NCBI GenBank assembly: GCA_013816485.1
Contig: JACDEI010000017.1
Location: forward strand, 23,217 to 85,103
DNA: 61,887 nucleotides
Direction of reading: 5' to 3'
DNA from: Planctomycetota bacterium
Lineage (GTDB): Bacteria > Planctomycetota > UBA11346
Part shown: one piece after another, positions 26,393 to 34,979 of the stretch
How the letters are laid out: each line of letters opens with the position of its first letter
Numbering within the stretch: position 1 is the first letter of the stretch
Notes under the pieces: model-generated
Told to the model about the DNA's origin: nothing
The model's database searches: none
The model's input: the letters and a program-made list of their open reading frames with translations, nothing else
Position numbers and translations under genes: made by a program

Positions 26393-27679
26393 TCAGACCA
26401 GCAGCGTCGCTGGAGCTTCGAGCAGTTCGCGCAGCGTCTTCATGAACGCCGCGGCGTCGGCGCCGTCGACCGCGCGGTGATCGGCGCTGAGCGTCAGGCG
26501 CATGACCTTGCCTGGGACGACGGTGCCGTTCTTCACCACTGGCTCATCCTTAATGCCGGCGACGGCGAGGATGGCGACCTGCGGCGGGTTGATGATCGCG
26601 ACGAACTCGCTGATGCCGAACATGCCGAGGTTGCTGATGGTGAAGCTGCCGCCCTGGAACTCGGCGGGCTGGAGTTTGCCGTCGACCGCCTTCTTGGCGA
26701 GGACGCGCACCTCGTCACCGATCTGCTTGAGGTTCTTGGTGTGGGCCTTGGCGACGATCGGGGTGATCAAGCCATCAGGGATGGCCACCGCGACACTGAT
26801 GTCAGCGCTGTCGTAGTAACGGATCGAGTTGCCCTGGAACGTGGCATTGAGCTTGGGATGAGCGCGCAGGGCGAGCGCCGAGGCGCGCACGATCAGGTCG
26901 TTGACCGTGACCTTGAAGCCATCGAGCAAGTTCACCTGCTCACGCAGCGCGACCAGCGCACCGGCGTCCACCGATTCGCTGACATAGAAGTGTGGGATGG
27001 TGGTCTTCGCTTCGAGCAGGCGCTTGCCGATGATCAGGCGCATCGGCGTCATGGCGACGTCGCTGTCGGTCTTGTCCGCACGCAGGACCTTGAGCTTGGG
27101 CTTCTCCGGCTTGGCGGCGGCACCAGCCGCGCCGAGCTTGGCGGTGCCGGCCTTGGCGGCGGCTTCGACGTCACGACGGACGATGCGCCCATCCGGGCCG
27201 GTGCCCTTCACTGCACGCAGGTCGACGCCGAGCGACGAAGCAATCTTGGCGGCGACTGGCGAGACGCGCACGCCCTTGGCCAACGCGGCGGGAGTACTCG
27301 CGACTGGAGCGGCTGTCGGTGCAGCGACGGGTGTCGGCACTGGTGTCGCAGCGACCGGAGCGGGCGCAGGAGCAGCGCCACCTGGGGCGAGCTTGGCGTT
27401 GGTCGCCTTGGCCTTGGCCACCGCCTCCTTCACATCCTCACCCTTGGTGGTGAAGATCGCGGCGACCTGATTGACCTGGGCCATGGTGCCAGCGGGGATC
27501 AGGATCTCGGCCACCGTGCCGCCATCGAGGACCTCCCACTCGACCACCGCCTTGTCGCTCTGGATCTCGGCGATGACATCGCCGCTCTTCACCTTGTCGC
27601 CGGGCTTCACGCGCCACGAGACGATGGTGCCCTCGGTCATGGTCGGGGATTTGGCGGGGACGAGCTGTTCGATGATCAT
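26393..27679 (-). CDS. pdhC: Pyruvate dehydrogenase E2 acetyltransferase
   Basis: 428 aa. Transfers acetyl groups from E1 via lipoyl-lysine to CoA. One lipoyl domain (about 1-78) has K43 in IQSDKAVVEWEV. An Ala/Pro linker follows, then a peripheral subunit-binding domain (VRVSPVAAKIASSLGVDL...GPDGRIVRRDVEAA, about 133-172), a second linker, and a catalytic domain (about 205-428) with the active-site HRAVDGADAAAFM near the C-terminus. Order and length fit Gram-positive or mitochondrial-type complexes with split E1. It sits between pdhB and lpdA. Confidence 0.93.
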   Translation of the reverse strand: MIIEQLVPAKSPTMTEGTIVSWRVKPGDKVKSGDVIAEIQSDKAVVEWEVLDGGTVAEILIPAGTMAQVNQVAAIFTTKGEDVKEAVAKAKATNAKLAPGGAAPAPAPVAATPVPTPVAAPTAAPVASTPAALAKGVRVSPVAAKIASSLGVDLRAVKGTGPDGRIVRRDVEAAAKAGTAKLGAAGAAAKPEKPKLKVLRADKTDSDVAMTPMRLIIGKRLLEAKTTIPHFYVSESVDAGALVALREQVNLLDGFKVTVNDLIVRASALALRAHPKLNATFQGNSIRYYDSADISVAVAIPDGLITPIVAKAHTKNLKQIGDEVRVLAKKAVDGKLQPAEFQGGSFTISNLGMFGISEFVAIINPPQVAILAVAGIKDEPVVKNGTVVPGKVMRLTLSADHRAVDGADAAAFMKTLRELLEAPATLLV

Positions 27680-27727
27680 GGGTGATGTCCGAAAGTTCCG
27701 AAAGGTTCGAGGCGTCAGCGCGAAACG

Positions 27728-28804
27728 TCAGCGGTAGCAGGCCTTCTTCACCGCCGCGACGATGCGGTGCGGTTTGGGCAGCGTCTCGTGTTCGAGGTTC
27801 GCTGCGTACGGCATGGGATTTTCAGTGGTGGTCACGCGACCGACGGGCGCGTCGAGGTCGTCGAACACGAGCTCCATCAGCTGGGTGGCGATCTCGGCAC
27901 CGATGCCACCGGTCTTATAACATTCCTCGACCACTACGCAGCGGTTGGTCTTGCGCACCGAGTTGGCGATCAGTTCGATGTCGAGCGGCTTCACCGTGCG
28001 CGGGTCGACGACCTCGCAGGAGATGCCTTCTTTCGCCAGTTCGTCCGCGGCTTCGAGCGCCCAGTGCACACTTCGGCTGATTGCGACGATCGTGCAGTCC
28101 GTGCCTTCGCGTTTGATGTCGCCCTTGCCGAACGGGATCAAGTATTCCGAGGTCGGGATGTCCTGCTCGAAGTTGTAGAGCATCTCGTTTTCGAGGAAGC
28201 ACACCGGATTGTTCTGCCGCAACGCGGTCTTCATCAGACCTTTCGCTTCGTACGGCGTCGACGGGCTGACCACGATCAGGCCGGGAAAATGCGAATACAG
28301 CGCTTCGACGGCGTGGCTGTGCTGCGAGCTGACGCGCGGGCCGGCACCGTTGGGACCCCGCATCACAAGCGGGATGGGGAACATGCCGCCGGTCATGTAG
28401 CACATCTTCGAGGCGTTGGAGATGATCTGGTCGAAGGCCGGGAAACTGAAGTTCCACGACATGAACTCGATCACTGGACGCAGGCCAGTCATCGCCGCGC
28501 CGATTGCGAGACCAGCGAAGCCCGACTCAGTGATTGGCGTATCGATCACCCGGTCGGCTCCGAACTCGTCGAGCAGACCCTTGGTCACCTTGTAAGCACC
28601 GTTGTACTGCGCGACCTCTTCGCCCATGATGAAGATGCTCGGGTCGCGCTTCATCTCCTCGTACAGCGCCTGGCACAACGCGATGCGCATGCTGACCAGT
28701 TGGGTACCGTCGGAGAGCAGGATGCCCTTGTGGCCGTTGATCGGCTCGGTCTTGGGATCGATCGGGCGCGAGGCCTTGAGCGGAGGAGCAGTGAGCGCGG
28801 ACAT
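27728..28804 (-). CDS. pdhB: Pyruvate dehydrogenase E1 beta subunit
   Basis: 358 aa. With PdhA it decarboxylates pyruvate using thiamine diphosphate. The transketolase-like core begins MRIALCQALYEEMKRDPSIFIMGEEVAQYNGAYKVTKGLL, followed by TPITESGFAGLAIGAAMTGLRPVIEFM and EECYKTGGIGAEIA. The ATG at 28804 is chosen over a GTG at 28852 because it has a GAGGT ribosome-binding site seven bases upstream, while the GTG overlaps the pdhA stop. About 30 extra N-terminal residues precede the core. Confidence 0.93.
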   Translation of the reverse strand: MSALTAPPLKASRPIDPKTEPINGHKGILLSDGTQLVSMRIALCQALYEEMKRDPSIFIMGEEVAQYNGAYKVTKGLLDEFGADRVIDTPITESGFAGLAIGAAMTGLRPVIEFMSWNFSFPAFDQIISNASKMCYMTGGMFPIPLVMRGPNGAGPRVSSQHSHAVEALYSHFPGLIVVSPSTPYEAKGLMKTALRQNNPVCFLENEMLYNFEQDIPTSEYLIPFGKGDIKREGTDCTIVAISRSVHWALEAADELAKEGISCEVVDPRTVKPLDIELIANSVRKTNRCVVVEECYKTGGIGAEIATQLMELVFDDLDAPVGRVTTTENPMPYAANLEHETLPKPHRIVAAVKKACYR

Positions 28805-28848
28805 CGGATAGACCTCGGAAGGGACTGGGGTGTCGGGCGACGTCGCGC

Positions 28849-29877
28849 TCACTCGGCGTAAACGTGGCGCGTCAGCTCGGTGAGTGGCGGCTCCGGGCTC
28901 TCTTCCGAGAACTTCACCGCCTCCATGATCTGGGCCAGGACCTGCTCCCTGGCCTGTTCCTCGCCAGCCTCGGTCAGCCAGCCGGCGGCAAGGAGATCGA
29001 CCTTGATGCGCTCGATCGGGTCAAGCGCCTTGTAGCGGTCGACCTCCTCCGCGGAGCGGTAGGTGGCGGCGTCCGACACCGAGTGGCCACGATAGCGGTA
29101 GGTCTTGGCCTCGATCAGCACCGGCTTGCCGCTGCGCGCCAGGGCGATCGCCTGCTGGGCGGTCTTCCACGAGGCATACAGATCCAGGCCGTCGAAGGTG
29201 AACGACGCCATGTTGTAGCCCGGCGCTTTTGCCGCGGCAATATCCTGCACCGACGAGGCACGCGTGCAGGCGGTGCCCATGCCGTACATGTTGTTTTCAA
29301 TCACGTAGATCGCCGGCAGATTCCACAGCGACGCCATGTTGAGCGACTCATGGAAGGTGCCTTGGGGCGAGGCGCCGTCACCGAGGTAGGTGACGCTGAC
29401 GCCGCCGGTCTTCTTGTACTTGGCGCTGAATGCCGCGCCGGTGCCGACCGGGATCTGGCCGCCAACGATGCCGTGACCGCCGAGCATGTTCCTCTCCTTG
29501 GAGAAGAAGTGCATCGAGCCGCCCTTGCCGCGCACGTTGCCGGTGACCTTGCCGAACAGCTCGGCCATCAGCTCCTTGGGGTCGAGTCCGCAGAGCAGGC
29601 CGAGGGCGTGGCAGCGGTAGCTGGTGACGGTGGCGTCGCGCTTGGGATCGAGGTGGTCGTAGAAGCCGGTCTGCACCGCCTCCTGGCCGATGTAGGCGTG
29701 GAGGAAGCCGGCGATCTTGCGCTGCTGGTAGCACTCGCTGGCGCGCTCCTCGAAGAAGCGGATCAGCAGCATCTGCCGATACATCTTGAGCAGGCGGTCT
29801 TTGCCGATCTCGGCACGGACGGCATTGGTGTCGATGACGGCCTTGGCGCCGGAAGCGGTCTGGGCGGTGCTGGTCAT
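28849..29877 (-). CDS. pdhA: Pyruvate dehydrogenase E1 alpha subunit
   Basis: 342 aa. The thiamine diphosphate motif is clear: GDGASPQGTFHESLNMASLWNLP followed by ENN. The phosphorylation-loop-like region YRYRGHSVSD and the N-terminal block MYRQMLLIRFFEERASECY are those of PdhA-type E1 alpha. First gene of the cluster pdhA-pdhB-pdhC-lpdA; the promoter should lie in or upstream of 29878-29940, though readthrough from secG is possible. Confidence 0.94.
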   Translation of the reverse strand: MTSTAQTASGAKAVIDTNAVRAEIGKDRLLKMYRQMLLIRFFEERASECYQQRKIAGFLHAYIGQEAVQTGFYDHLDPKRDATVTSYRCHALGLLCGLDPKELMAELFGKVTGNVRGKGGSMHFFSKERNMLGGHGIVGGQIPVGTGAAFSAKYKKTGGVSVTYLGDGASPQGTFHESLNMASLWNLPAIYVIENNMYGMGTACTRASSVQDIAAAKAPGYNMASFTFDGLDLYASWKTAQQAIALARSGKPVLIEAKTYRYRGHSVSDAATYRSAEEVDRYKALDPIERIKVDLLAAGWLTEAGEEQAREQVLAQIMEAVKFSEESPEPPLTELTRHVYAE

Positions 29878-29940
29878 GGTGTGCCTCGCGTCACAGGTGG
29901 TGGGCGCGAGCGGCAGCCGCCGTCGCGCACGGCAGGCTGG

Positions 29941-30585
29941 TTACTTGGCGGGTTCGTCGAGCGTGATGCCCGAGCGTGGCGCGGCAGGAGCCACGGCGGG
30001 CTGCTCGGCGGGTTTCTCCGTCACAGGTGCTGCGGGAGTGGGAGCCGGAGCGGCTGGCTGCTCGCTGGGATTCTCAACCGCCGGTGCCGGCGCAGCGGGA
30101 ACCGGCTGGACGGCAGCAGGCGCAGGAACCGGAGCAGCGGCTGGTGCCGGTGGCTGCTCGACCGGAGTGGTCGCGGCGGGAGCGGGCGTGGTGGCGGGAG
30201 CCGCGTCGGGCGCGGGAGCCGTAGCCGCCTGCGGCACGACCGCCGGTGCCGTTGGCGCATCGCTCGGCGGAGTTGGCGGCACGGCAATCGTCCCATCACC
30301 CACCGGCAACACTGCGGGCGCGGTGCTTGGGCCCGCCGCCTTGCCGAAGTCGCCAGCATGTTGGATCGACAGCAGCAAAACGATCAACATGAACGCGCCC
30401 GACAGCCAGCCGGTGATCTTGCTCATCTTGCGTCCAGCGCCGACACCAAGAGTGCTGTCGAGCTGACCACCGCCGCCGAAGGCGGAGGAGATATCGCCCG
30501 CACCGCCCTGAAGCAGGATCAGGCCGATGAGGAACAGGCACAATGGCAGCAGCAGGATGAAGAGCACCAGGGTGAGAGTCGTCAC
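29941..30585 (-). CDS. secG: SecG translocase subunit with long Pro/Ala tail
   Basis: 214 aa. SecG assists SecYE in protein export. Two membrane helices (about 3-25 and 56-74) flank the conserved cytoplasmic loop LLQGGAGDISSAFGGGGQLDSTLG, diagnostic for SecG. The usual protein is 75-130 aa. Here a tail of about 130 residues rich in Pro, Ala and Val follows, with repeats of PAP, APA and PAAP type, ending RSGITLDEPAK. The tail is low-complexity and could be a spacer or binding arm. It lies 38 bases after tpiA on the same strand. Confidence 0.88.
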   Translation of the reverse strand: MTTLTLVLFILLLPLCLFLIGLILLQGGAGDISSAFGGGGQLDSTLGVGAGRKMSKITGWLSGAFMLIVLLLSIQHAGDFGKAAGPSTAPAVLPVGDGTIAVPPTPPSDAPTAPAVVPQAATAPAPDAAPATTPAPAATTPVEQPPAPAAAPVPAPAAVQPVPAAPAPAVENPSEQPAAPAPTPAAPVTEKPAEQPAVAPAAPRSGITLDEPAK

Positions 30586-30623
30586 GGCAGGATCTTTCAG
30601 TACAGGTTCAGTGAATCGGCGAT

Positions 30624-31373
30624 TCAGGCGGCAGCGATGATGGCGGTGAAATCAGCGGCTTTGAGGCTCGCGCCTCCGACCAGCGCGCCATCGACGTCGG
30701 GCTGGGACAGCAGTTCCTTGGCGTTGTCGGCCTTCACCGAACCGCCGTACTGGATGCGGACCGCATCAGCGAGTCCGCCGACGATGCCACGCAGCACGCT
30801 GCGCACGAACGCATGCGCGTCCTGCGCTTGCTGGGTGCTGGCGGTGCGGCCGGTGCCGATCGCCCACACCGGTTCGTAGGCGATCACCAGGGTCGACAAC
30901 TGCGCGGCGGTGAAACCCGCGAGCGCGCCCTTCACCTGACGGCTGAGGATTTCTTCGAGTTTGCCGCCGTCACGTTCGGCGAGGGTCTCGCCGATGCACA
31001 CCAGCGGGATAAGGCCCTGGGCGAGCACGGCCTTGAGGCGCTTGTTCACCGTCTCATCGGTCTCAGCAAAAAACTGACGGCGCTCGCTGTGACCCAGGAT
31101 CACGTACTTGGCGCCCGCGGCCTTCAGCAGGCTGGCGGAGATCTCACCAGTGAACGCGCCTTTTTCTTCCCAGTGGCAGTTCTGCCCGCCCACACCAATG
31201 GCGGTGCCGGCGGCAGCCTTGGCCACGGCATGCACACCGAGCGCGGTCGGACACACCACCACTTCAGCCTTGCTGGCTGCGGCGGGCGCGGCCAGGGCTT
31301 GGACCAGGGCGACACCCTCATCGACGGTCAGATTGAGTTTCCAGTTGCCGGCGATGATGGGCTTGCGGGACAT
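30624..31373 (-). CDS. tpiA: Triosephosphate isomerase
   Basis: 249 aa. Interconverts dihydroxyacetone phosphate and glyceraldehyde-3-phosphate. Catalytic residues are evident: Lys in IAGNWKLNL, His in LGHSERRQFF, Glu in VIAYEPVWAIGTG, and the phosphate-binding loop IQYGGSVKADNAKEL. The length is standard. It is followed by secG, a neighbour pair common in bacteria, and diverges from tyrA. Confidence 0.96.
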   Translation of the reverse strand: MSRKPIIAGNWKLNLTVDEGVALVQALAAPAAASKAEVVVCPTALGVHAVAKAAAGTAIGVGGQNCHWEEKGAFTGEISASLLKAAGAKYVILGHSERRQFFAETDETVNKRLKAVLAQGLIPLVCIGETLAERDGGKLEEILSRQVKGALAGFTAAQLSTLVIAYEPVWAIGTGRTASTQQAQDAHAFVRSVLRGIVGGLADAVRIQYGGSVKADNAKELLSQPDVDGALVGGASLKAADFTAIIAAA

Positions 31374-31724
31374 GGGGCGTTTTTTCCTCTAGAGGCGGTC
31401 GGCCAGCGGAGTTGTGGGGCCTGCGCGGCACCCGGCTGGCGACGGGGCAGGGACCATAGAGGGGTGCCCCCATCGGTCAATGGTCCTGGAAGCGTCTTTT
31501 TCACGTCCAATGCGCCGAATGGGGTCTTCGACCCCACCCGCGGAATAGGTGTTTGCCCACCAAGCGACGATTTAGCCCTCGACCTGGGCGTGCACTTCGG
31601 GGCCATCTGCCGACCTGACCCGCCAAATGACCATTTCCGCGGATTTCACTGCCGCTCCAATGCACGTCGACGCCGCGCAGGACGGCCGCCTTGCGCCATC
31701 CAGTGCCCCCAGGAAGGTGCCCGC
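31374..31724. promoter_or_regulatory. Divergent tpiA-tyrA intergenic region
   Basis: This 351-bp gap should hold both promoters. I see no confident -10/-35 pair or RNA gene. Visible structure: a 6-bp hairpin ggggtc-ttc-gacccc at 31521-31535 and an AGGAAGG ribosome-binding site just before the tyrA ATG. The rightward frame of tyrA is open through the gap, but without coding character. Confidence 0.5.
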
Positions 31725-32591
31725 ATGTCCGCTCCGACCGTCCTCATCAGCAGCCTGGGACTCATGGGCGGCAGCCTCGCCGCAGCGCTGACCCGCGTCG
31801 GCTGGCCGGTCCTGCTGCATCACCGTCGACCCGAGGTCGCCCTGCGCGGTGAGGAACTGGGCTACGGCAAGGCGGTCAGCGATCTCGCCCAGAGTCTGGC
31901 CCACGCTGATCTCGTGGTGGTCTGCACCCCGGTAAGCGCCATCGCACCCACCATCCGAGCCATGGCGGCGCTGCATGCGCGGCCGGTGTTCACCGATGTC
32001 GGTAGCGTGAAGGGCGCGATCTGCGCCGATCTGGACGATCTCGCGCGCAGCGGTCGTTTCGTCGGCAGCCATCCGATGGCCGGCAGCCACCTACAAGGCA
32101 TCGACCATGCGCAAGCCAACCTCTATCACGACTGCATGACCATCCTCACGCCGCTGGCCGAGACCCCGGCAGCGCCGGTCACCCTGGTTGAGAAGATGTG
32201 GCGCGCAGTCGGCAGCCGCCTGTGCCGTTTCTCACCCGCCGATCACGATCGCGCAGTGGCCGAAGCCTCGCACCTACCGCACGTGCTAGCCGCCGCAGCA
32301 GCCAGCCAGTTGGGCGCGACCGCAGCACCGTTGGCCGCCACCGGCTTCCGCGACACCACGCGTGTCGCCGGTGGCAGCATCGACATGTGGAGCGACATCC
32401 TGCTGCACAACCGTCAGGCGGTCGGCAGCGGACTCGTCGCCATGCGTGAACACCTGGCCCAGCTCGCACGGGCGCTGGCAGCCGGTGATGAAACCGCGGT
32501 GCGCGCGTGGTTGGAGGCAGGCCGCGAAGGCCGCCAGCGTTTCGAACACCATGCGGTGATGGACGTGCCCATACTGGGAGAGGAAGCGTGA
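31725..32591 (+). CDS. tyrA: Prephenate dehydrogenase
   Basis: 288 aa. Oxidises prephenate to 4-hydroxyphenylpyruvate in tyrosine synthesis. The Rossmann motif LISSLGLMGGSLAAAL lies at the N-terminus. VVVCTPVSAIAPTI, TDVGSVKGAI and VGSHPMAGSHLQGIDHA (with the catalytic-region His) follow, and ASHLPHVLAAA begins the dimerisation domain. The ATG at 31725 is preceded by AGGAAGG. No regulatory ACT domain is visible. Its stop overlaps the start of the next gene by 4 bases (GTGA). Confidence 0.9.
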   Translation: MSAPTVLISSLGLMGGSLAAALTRVGWPVLLHHRRPEVALRGEELGYGKAVSDLAQSLAHADLVVVCTPVSAIAPTIRAMAALHARPVFTDVGSVKGAICADLDDLARSGRFVGSHPMAGSHLQGIDHAQANLYHDCMTILTPLAETPAAPVTLVEKMWRAVGSRLCRFSPADHDRAVAEASHLPHVLAAAAASQLGATAAPLAATGFRDTTRVAGGSIDMWSDILLHNRQAVGSGLVAMREHLAQLARALAAGDETAVRAWLEAGREGRQRFEHHAVMDVPILGEEA

Positions 32592-33223
32592 ATCCCCCCT
32601 GCCACGCCGCACTGCGCGTGGTCGCCGCCCTCTGCGCCGTGATCACCGGTGCGCGGGCAGAGGAGTTCAGCAACAGCTTCGCCGTCGACCTTGGTCAGAA
32701 GCACTACCGTATCTCGGTCACCGGCAATGATCAGGTGGTCGACCTCGATGGCTCCTATGAAACCTCGGTACACGCCACCTGGATGCTGCGCTTCTGGGAT
32801 CCAGGCTTCGAATCACCTGGTTTCCTCGGCGGCCTGGGACTGGCCTATGGCTTCTACGAAGAGGACGACCTGCTGCTCCAGGTGTTCGAGGTGCGTGGTG
32901 AATTCGGACCAGCGATGGAACCGGTCTCGTGGCTGCGTTTCGGCATGCAGCTTTTCGGCGGCATCGGTTACCACGACCTGCATGTGCCGCGGGCGATCTA
33001 CGACCTGACCGGCGTGAGCGGCATTGGCAATCTCGGTTTCAGTTATGGCGCCAATGCCTTCCTGACCTTCAAGCTGCACCACAACCTGCACCTCAGTGGC
33101 CAAGCTGGTTTCCGCGGCCTGTATGTCAGTTACGGCGTGTTCGAAGACGGCAATCTGAATCGTGGGATCGAATCATCGACCATCGGCCTACTCGCCGGGG
33201 CGAGCATCGACTTCGCGTTCTGA
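32588..33223 (+). CDS. Predicted outer-membrane beta-barrel protein
   Basis: 211 aa from a GTG at 32588 overlapping the tyrA TGA, with GAGAGGAAG just upstream. A signal peptide (about 1-22, ending GARA) is followed by alternating aromatic and polar strands: HYRISVTGNDQVVDLDG, LGLAYGFYEEDDLLLQVFEV, FSYGANAFLTFKLHHNLHLS. The chain ends in Phe (ASIDFAF), as many outer-membrane barrels do. About 8 strands would fit. The function is unknown and the link to tyrA may be only translational coupling. Confidence 0.65.
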   Translation: MNPPCHAALRVVAALCAVITGARAEEFSNSFAVDLGQKHYRISVTGNDQVVDLDGSYETSVHATWMLRFWDPGFESPGFLGGLGLAYGFYEEDDLLLQVFEVRGEFGPAMEPVSWLRFGMQLFGGIGYHDLHVPRAIYDLTGVSGIGNLGFSYGANAFLTFKLHHNLHLSGQAGFRGLYVSYGVFEDGNLNRGIESSTIGLLAGASIDFAF

Positions 33224-33227
33224 ATTC

Positions 33228-34733
33228 TCAGCCCAGACTGGCCATTTCACCCGTGCGGATGGCTTCGAGCAGATCGCTCGGCGTCGCCGCACCGTCGATG
33301 CGTTCCTCGACGTAATCGCTGCTGTCCATCAGTTGTGCGATGCGTGCTTGCAGACGTTGGTGCGTACGCGGCTGACCAGCAGGAGTCAGCAGGATGAACA
33401 ACAGCTTGGCACGTTCACTGCCGCTACCGACGGGGATGCCTTTGCTGGAACGAGCCACCACCACCACCGGTTTGGTGATGCCATTCAGACGTGCGTGCGG
33501 CATGCCAAGGCCACGTCCCAGGTAGGTACTGGCCAGACGTTCACGTTCGAGCACTGCCGGCACGATGGTATCCTTGGACACCGGCAGTTCGCCGCCGGGC
33601 ACCGCGGCAAACACGGCACGGATGGCGTCGGTCATCGACTCGGCATTGATGTCGAGGATGATCCGTCCTGGCGAGATGGTTTCGGCGAGCGACAGCGGTT
33701 CTTCGGTCTCGAACTCATCACGCACCGTGCCGATGATCTCCTCGATGATGTCTTCCATCGAAATCAGCCCGACCCATTTGCCGTCGGCGTTGTGCACCAG
33801 TGCGACATGGATGAAACGACGCTGCATCTCGACCAGCAGCGACTCCAACGGCGTGGTGTCGGTGGTGGTGAGGTACGGGCGTGCCAGCTTCATCAGATCG
33901 GGCGGTTCATCCTCGTCGCGACGGTCGAGGAACAGGTCCTTCACATGGATGATACCGGCAGGTTTTTCCGGATCCTTGTCGATCAGCGGATAACGCGAGA
34001 AGCGCCACGTGCGGATGAACTGCGCGGTGTCGATCCAGTGCAGGTCGGTGGTGATGAAACGCACCTGCGAACGCGGACGCATGGCGTCTTTGACTTTCAA
34101 GTCGCCCAGGTCGAAGACGTTCTCCAAGAACAGCAGCCGACGGAAGGACAGCAGGCCACGGGTCTGCGATTGTTCGAGCAGGATGCGTAATTCGTCTTCG
34201 CTGTGATGGTCCTCTGTGGCCGGCCCCGGCATGCCGAGCATTCTCAGGATCAAGCTTGCGATACGGTTGAGCACCCACAGCGGCACAAAAAAGAGCACAT
34301 GGAAAAAACGCAGTGGCCGCGCAGCAAAGAGTGCCGCCCGATCAGCCACACGGATGGCAATCGATTTGGGCACCAGTTCGCCGATGACGATATGTGAGCC
34401 CGATACCAGGATGTAGGACACCGCCATGGCGATGACGTAACGCGTCATGTCGCCGCCTGGACCGGCAGCATCGCCCATGATCGCATCGGTGGCCTTCTTG
34501 CCGACCATACCGAGCGCGACGCTGGCAAAGGTGATGCCGACCTGGCAGACGCTGAGGTACTCGTCGAGCTTCGACTGGATCTCCTGCACCAGCTTGGCGC
34601 GTTTATTGCCCTGATCGATCATCTCGGTGACGCGGCTGGAGCGCACCTTGATGACGGCGAACTCAGCCAACACGAAGAACCCATTGAGGATCAGCAGAAC
34701 GACGACGGCCAGCAGGTAGAGCGCGATTTCCAT
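33228..34733 (-). CDS. CNNM/CorC-type protein fused to PTS EIIA domain
   Basis: 501 aa. Order: DUF21 membrane domain (about 1-165; MEIALYLLAVVVLLILNGFFVLAEFA and GELVPKSIAIR); tandem CBS domains (about 210-340; VKDAMRPRSQVRFI, GLISMEDIIEEIIG); then, instead of the usual CorC/HlyC domain, a PTS EIIA type-2-like domain (about 352-498) with the phospho-His motif GRGLGMPHARL (H413). CNNM/CorC proteins are linked to Mg2+ or Co2+ efflux, and EIIA domains accept phosphate from HPr. The start at 34733 matches the family; an ATG at 34778 is also open. No other PTS gene is in the window. Confidence 0.88.
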   Translation of the reverse strand: MEIALYLLAVVVLLILNGFFVLAEFAVIKVRSSRVTEMIDQGNKRAKLVQEIQSKLDEYLSVCQVGITFASVALGMVGKKATDAIMGDAAGPGGDMTRYVIAMAVSYILVSGSHIVIGELVPKSIAIRVADRAALFAARPLRFFHVLFFVPLWVLNRIASLILRMLGMPGPATEDHHSEDELRILLEQSQTRGLLSFRRLLFLENVFDLGDLKVKDAMRPRSQVRFITTDLHWIDTAQFIRTWRFSRYPLIDKDPEKPAGIIHVKDLFLDRRDEDEPPDLMKLARPYLTTTDTTPLESLLVEMQRRFIHVALVHNADGKWVGLISMEDIIEEIIGTVRDEFETEEPLSLAETISPGRIILDINAESMTDAIRAVFAAVPGGELPVSKDTIVPAVLERERLASTYLGRGLGMPHARLNGITKPVVVVARSSKGIPVGSGSERAKLLFILLTPAGQPRTHQRLQARIAQLMDSSDYVEERIDGAATPSDLLEAIRTGEMASLG

Positions 34734-34839
34734 AAGCGGGTCGGCAGTGTCGGGGGAAAGTGCACTTGGCAAGCCCATCGGGCGTGACGCCTAACGCAGC
34801 AGAGACTTACCGGTGGAACCCCGATAACGACAGCCAATA

Positions 34840-34967
34840 GAACAGGAGGACGCAGAGCCGCAGAGCCGCAGAGCCGCAGAGCCGCAGAGCCGCAGAGCCG
34901 CAGAGCCGCAGAGCCGCAGAGGATGTACCACCAGGGTTCTCCGCTACGGCTCTGCGCCCTCCTGTTC
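34840..34967. repeat. Palindrome with 8-bp GCAGAGCC array (purL 3' side)
   Basis: Outer arms 34840-34860 and 34947-34967 are complementary at 20 of 21 positions. Directly inside the left arm are eight perfect tandem copies of gcagagcc (34852-34915) and a partial ninth. The right side has only one complementary ggctctgc. It starts 12 bases past the purL stop on the leftward transcript. There are no spacers between units, so it is not a CRISPR. Confidence 0.9.
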
Positions 34968-34979
34968 AATCAACTCGAC

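Noticed and set aside
28864..30879. A 671-codon plus-strand open frame across pdhA and secG
   Set aside because: It spans two conserved genes and their gap in the opposite direction. Its sequence is low-complexity Arg/Gly/Ser without protein-like motifs.
30813..31724. A 300-codon upstream extension of the tyrA frame
   Set aside because: It overlaps tpiA antisense, and the real tyrA start has a good ribosome-binding site and the Rossmann motif at residue 8.
34852..34921. Possible CRISPR array
   Set aside because: The units are 8 bp and directly adjacent with no spacers, and no cas genes are present.
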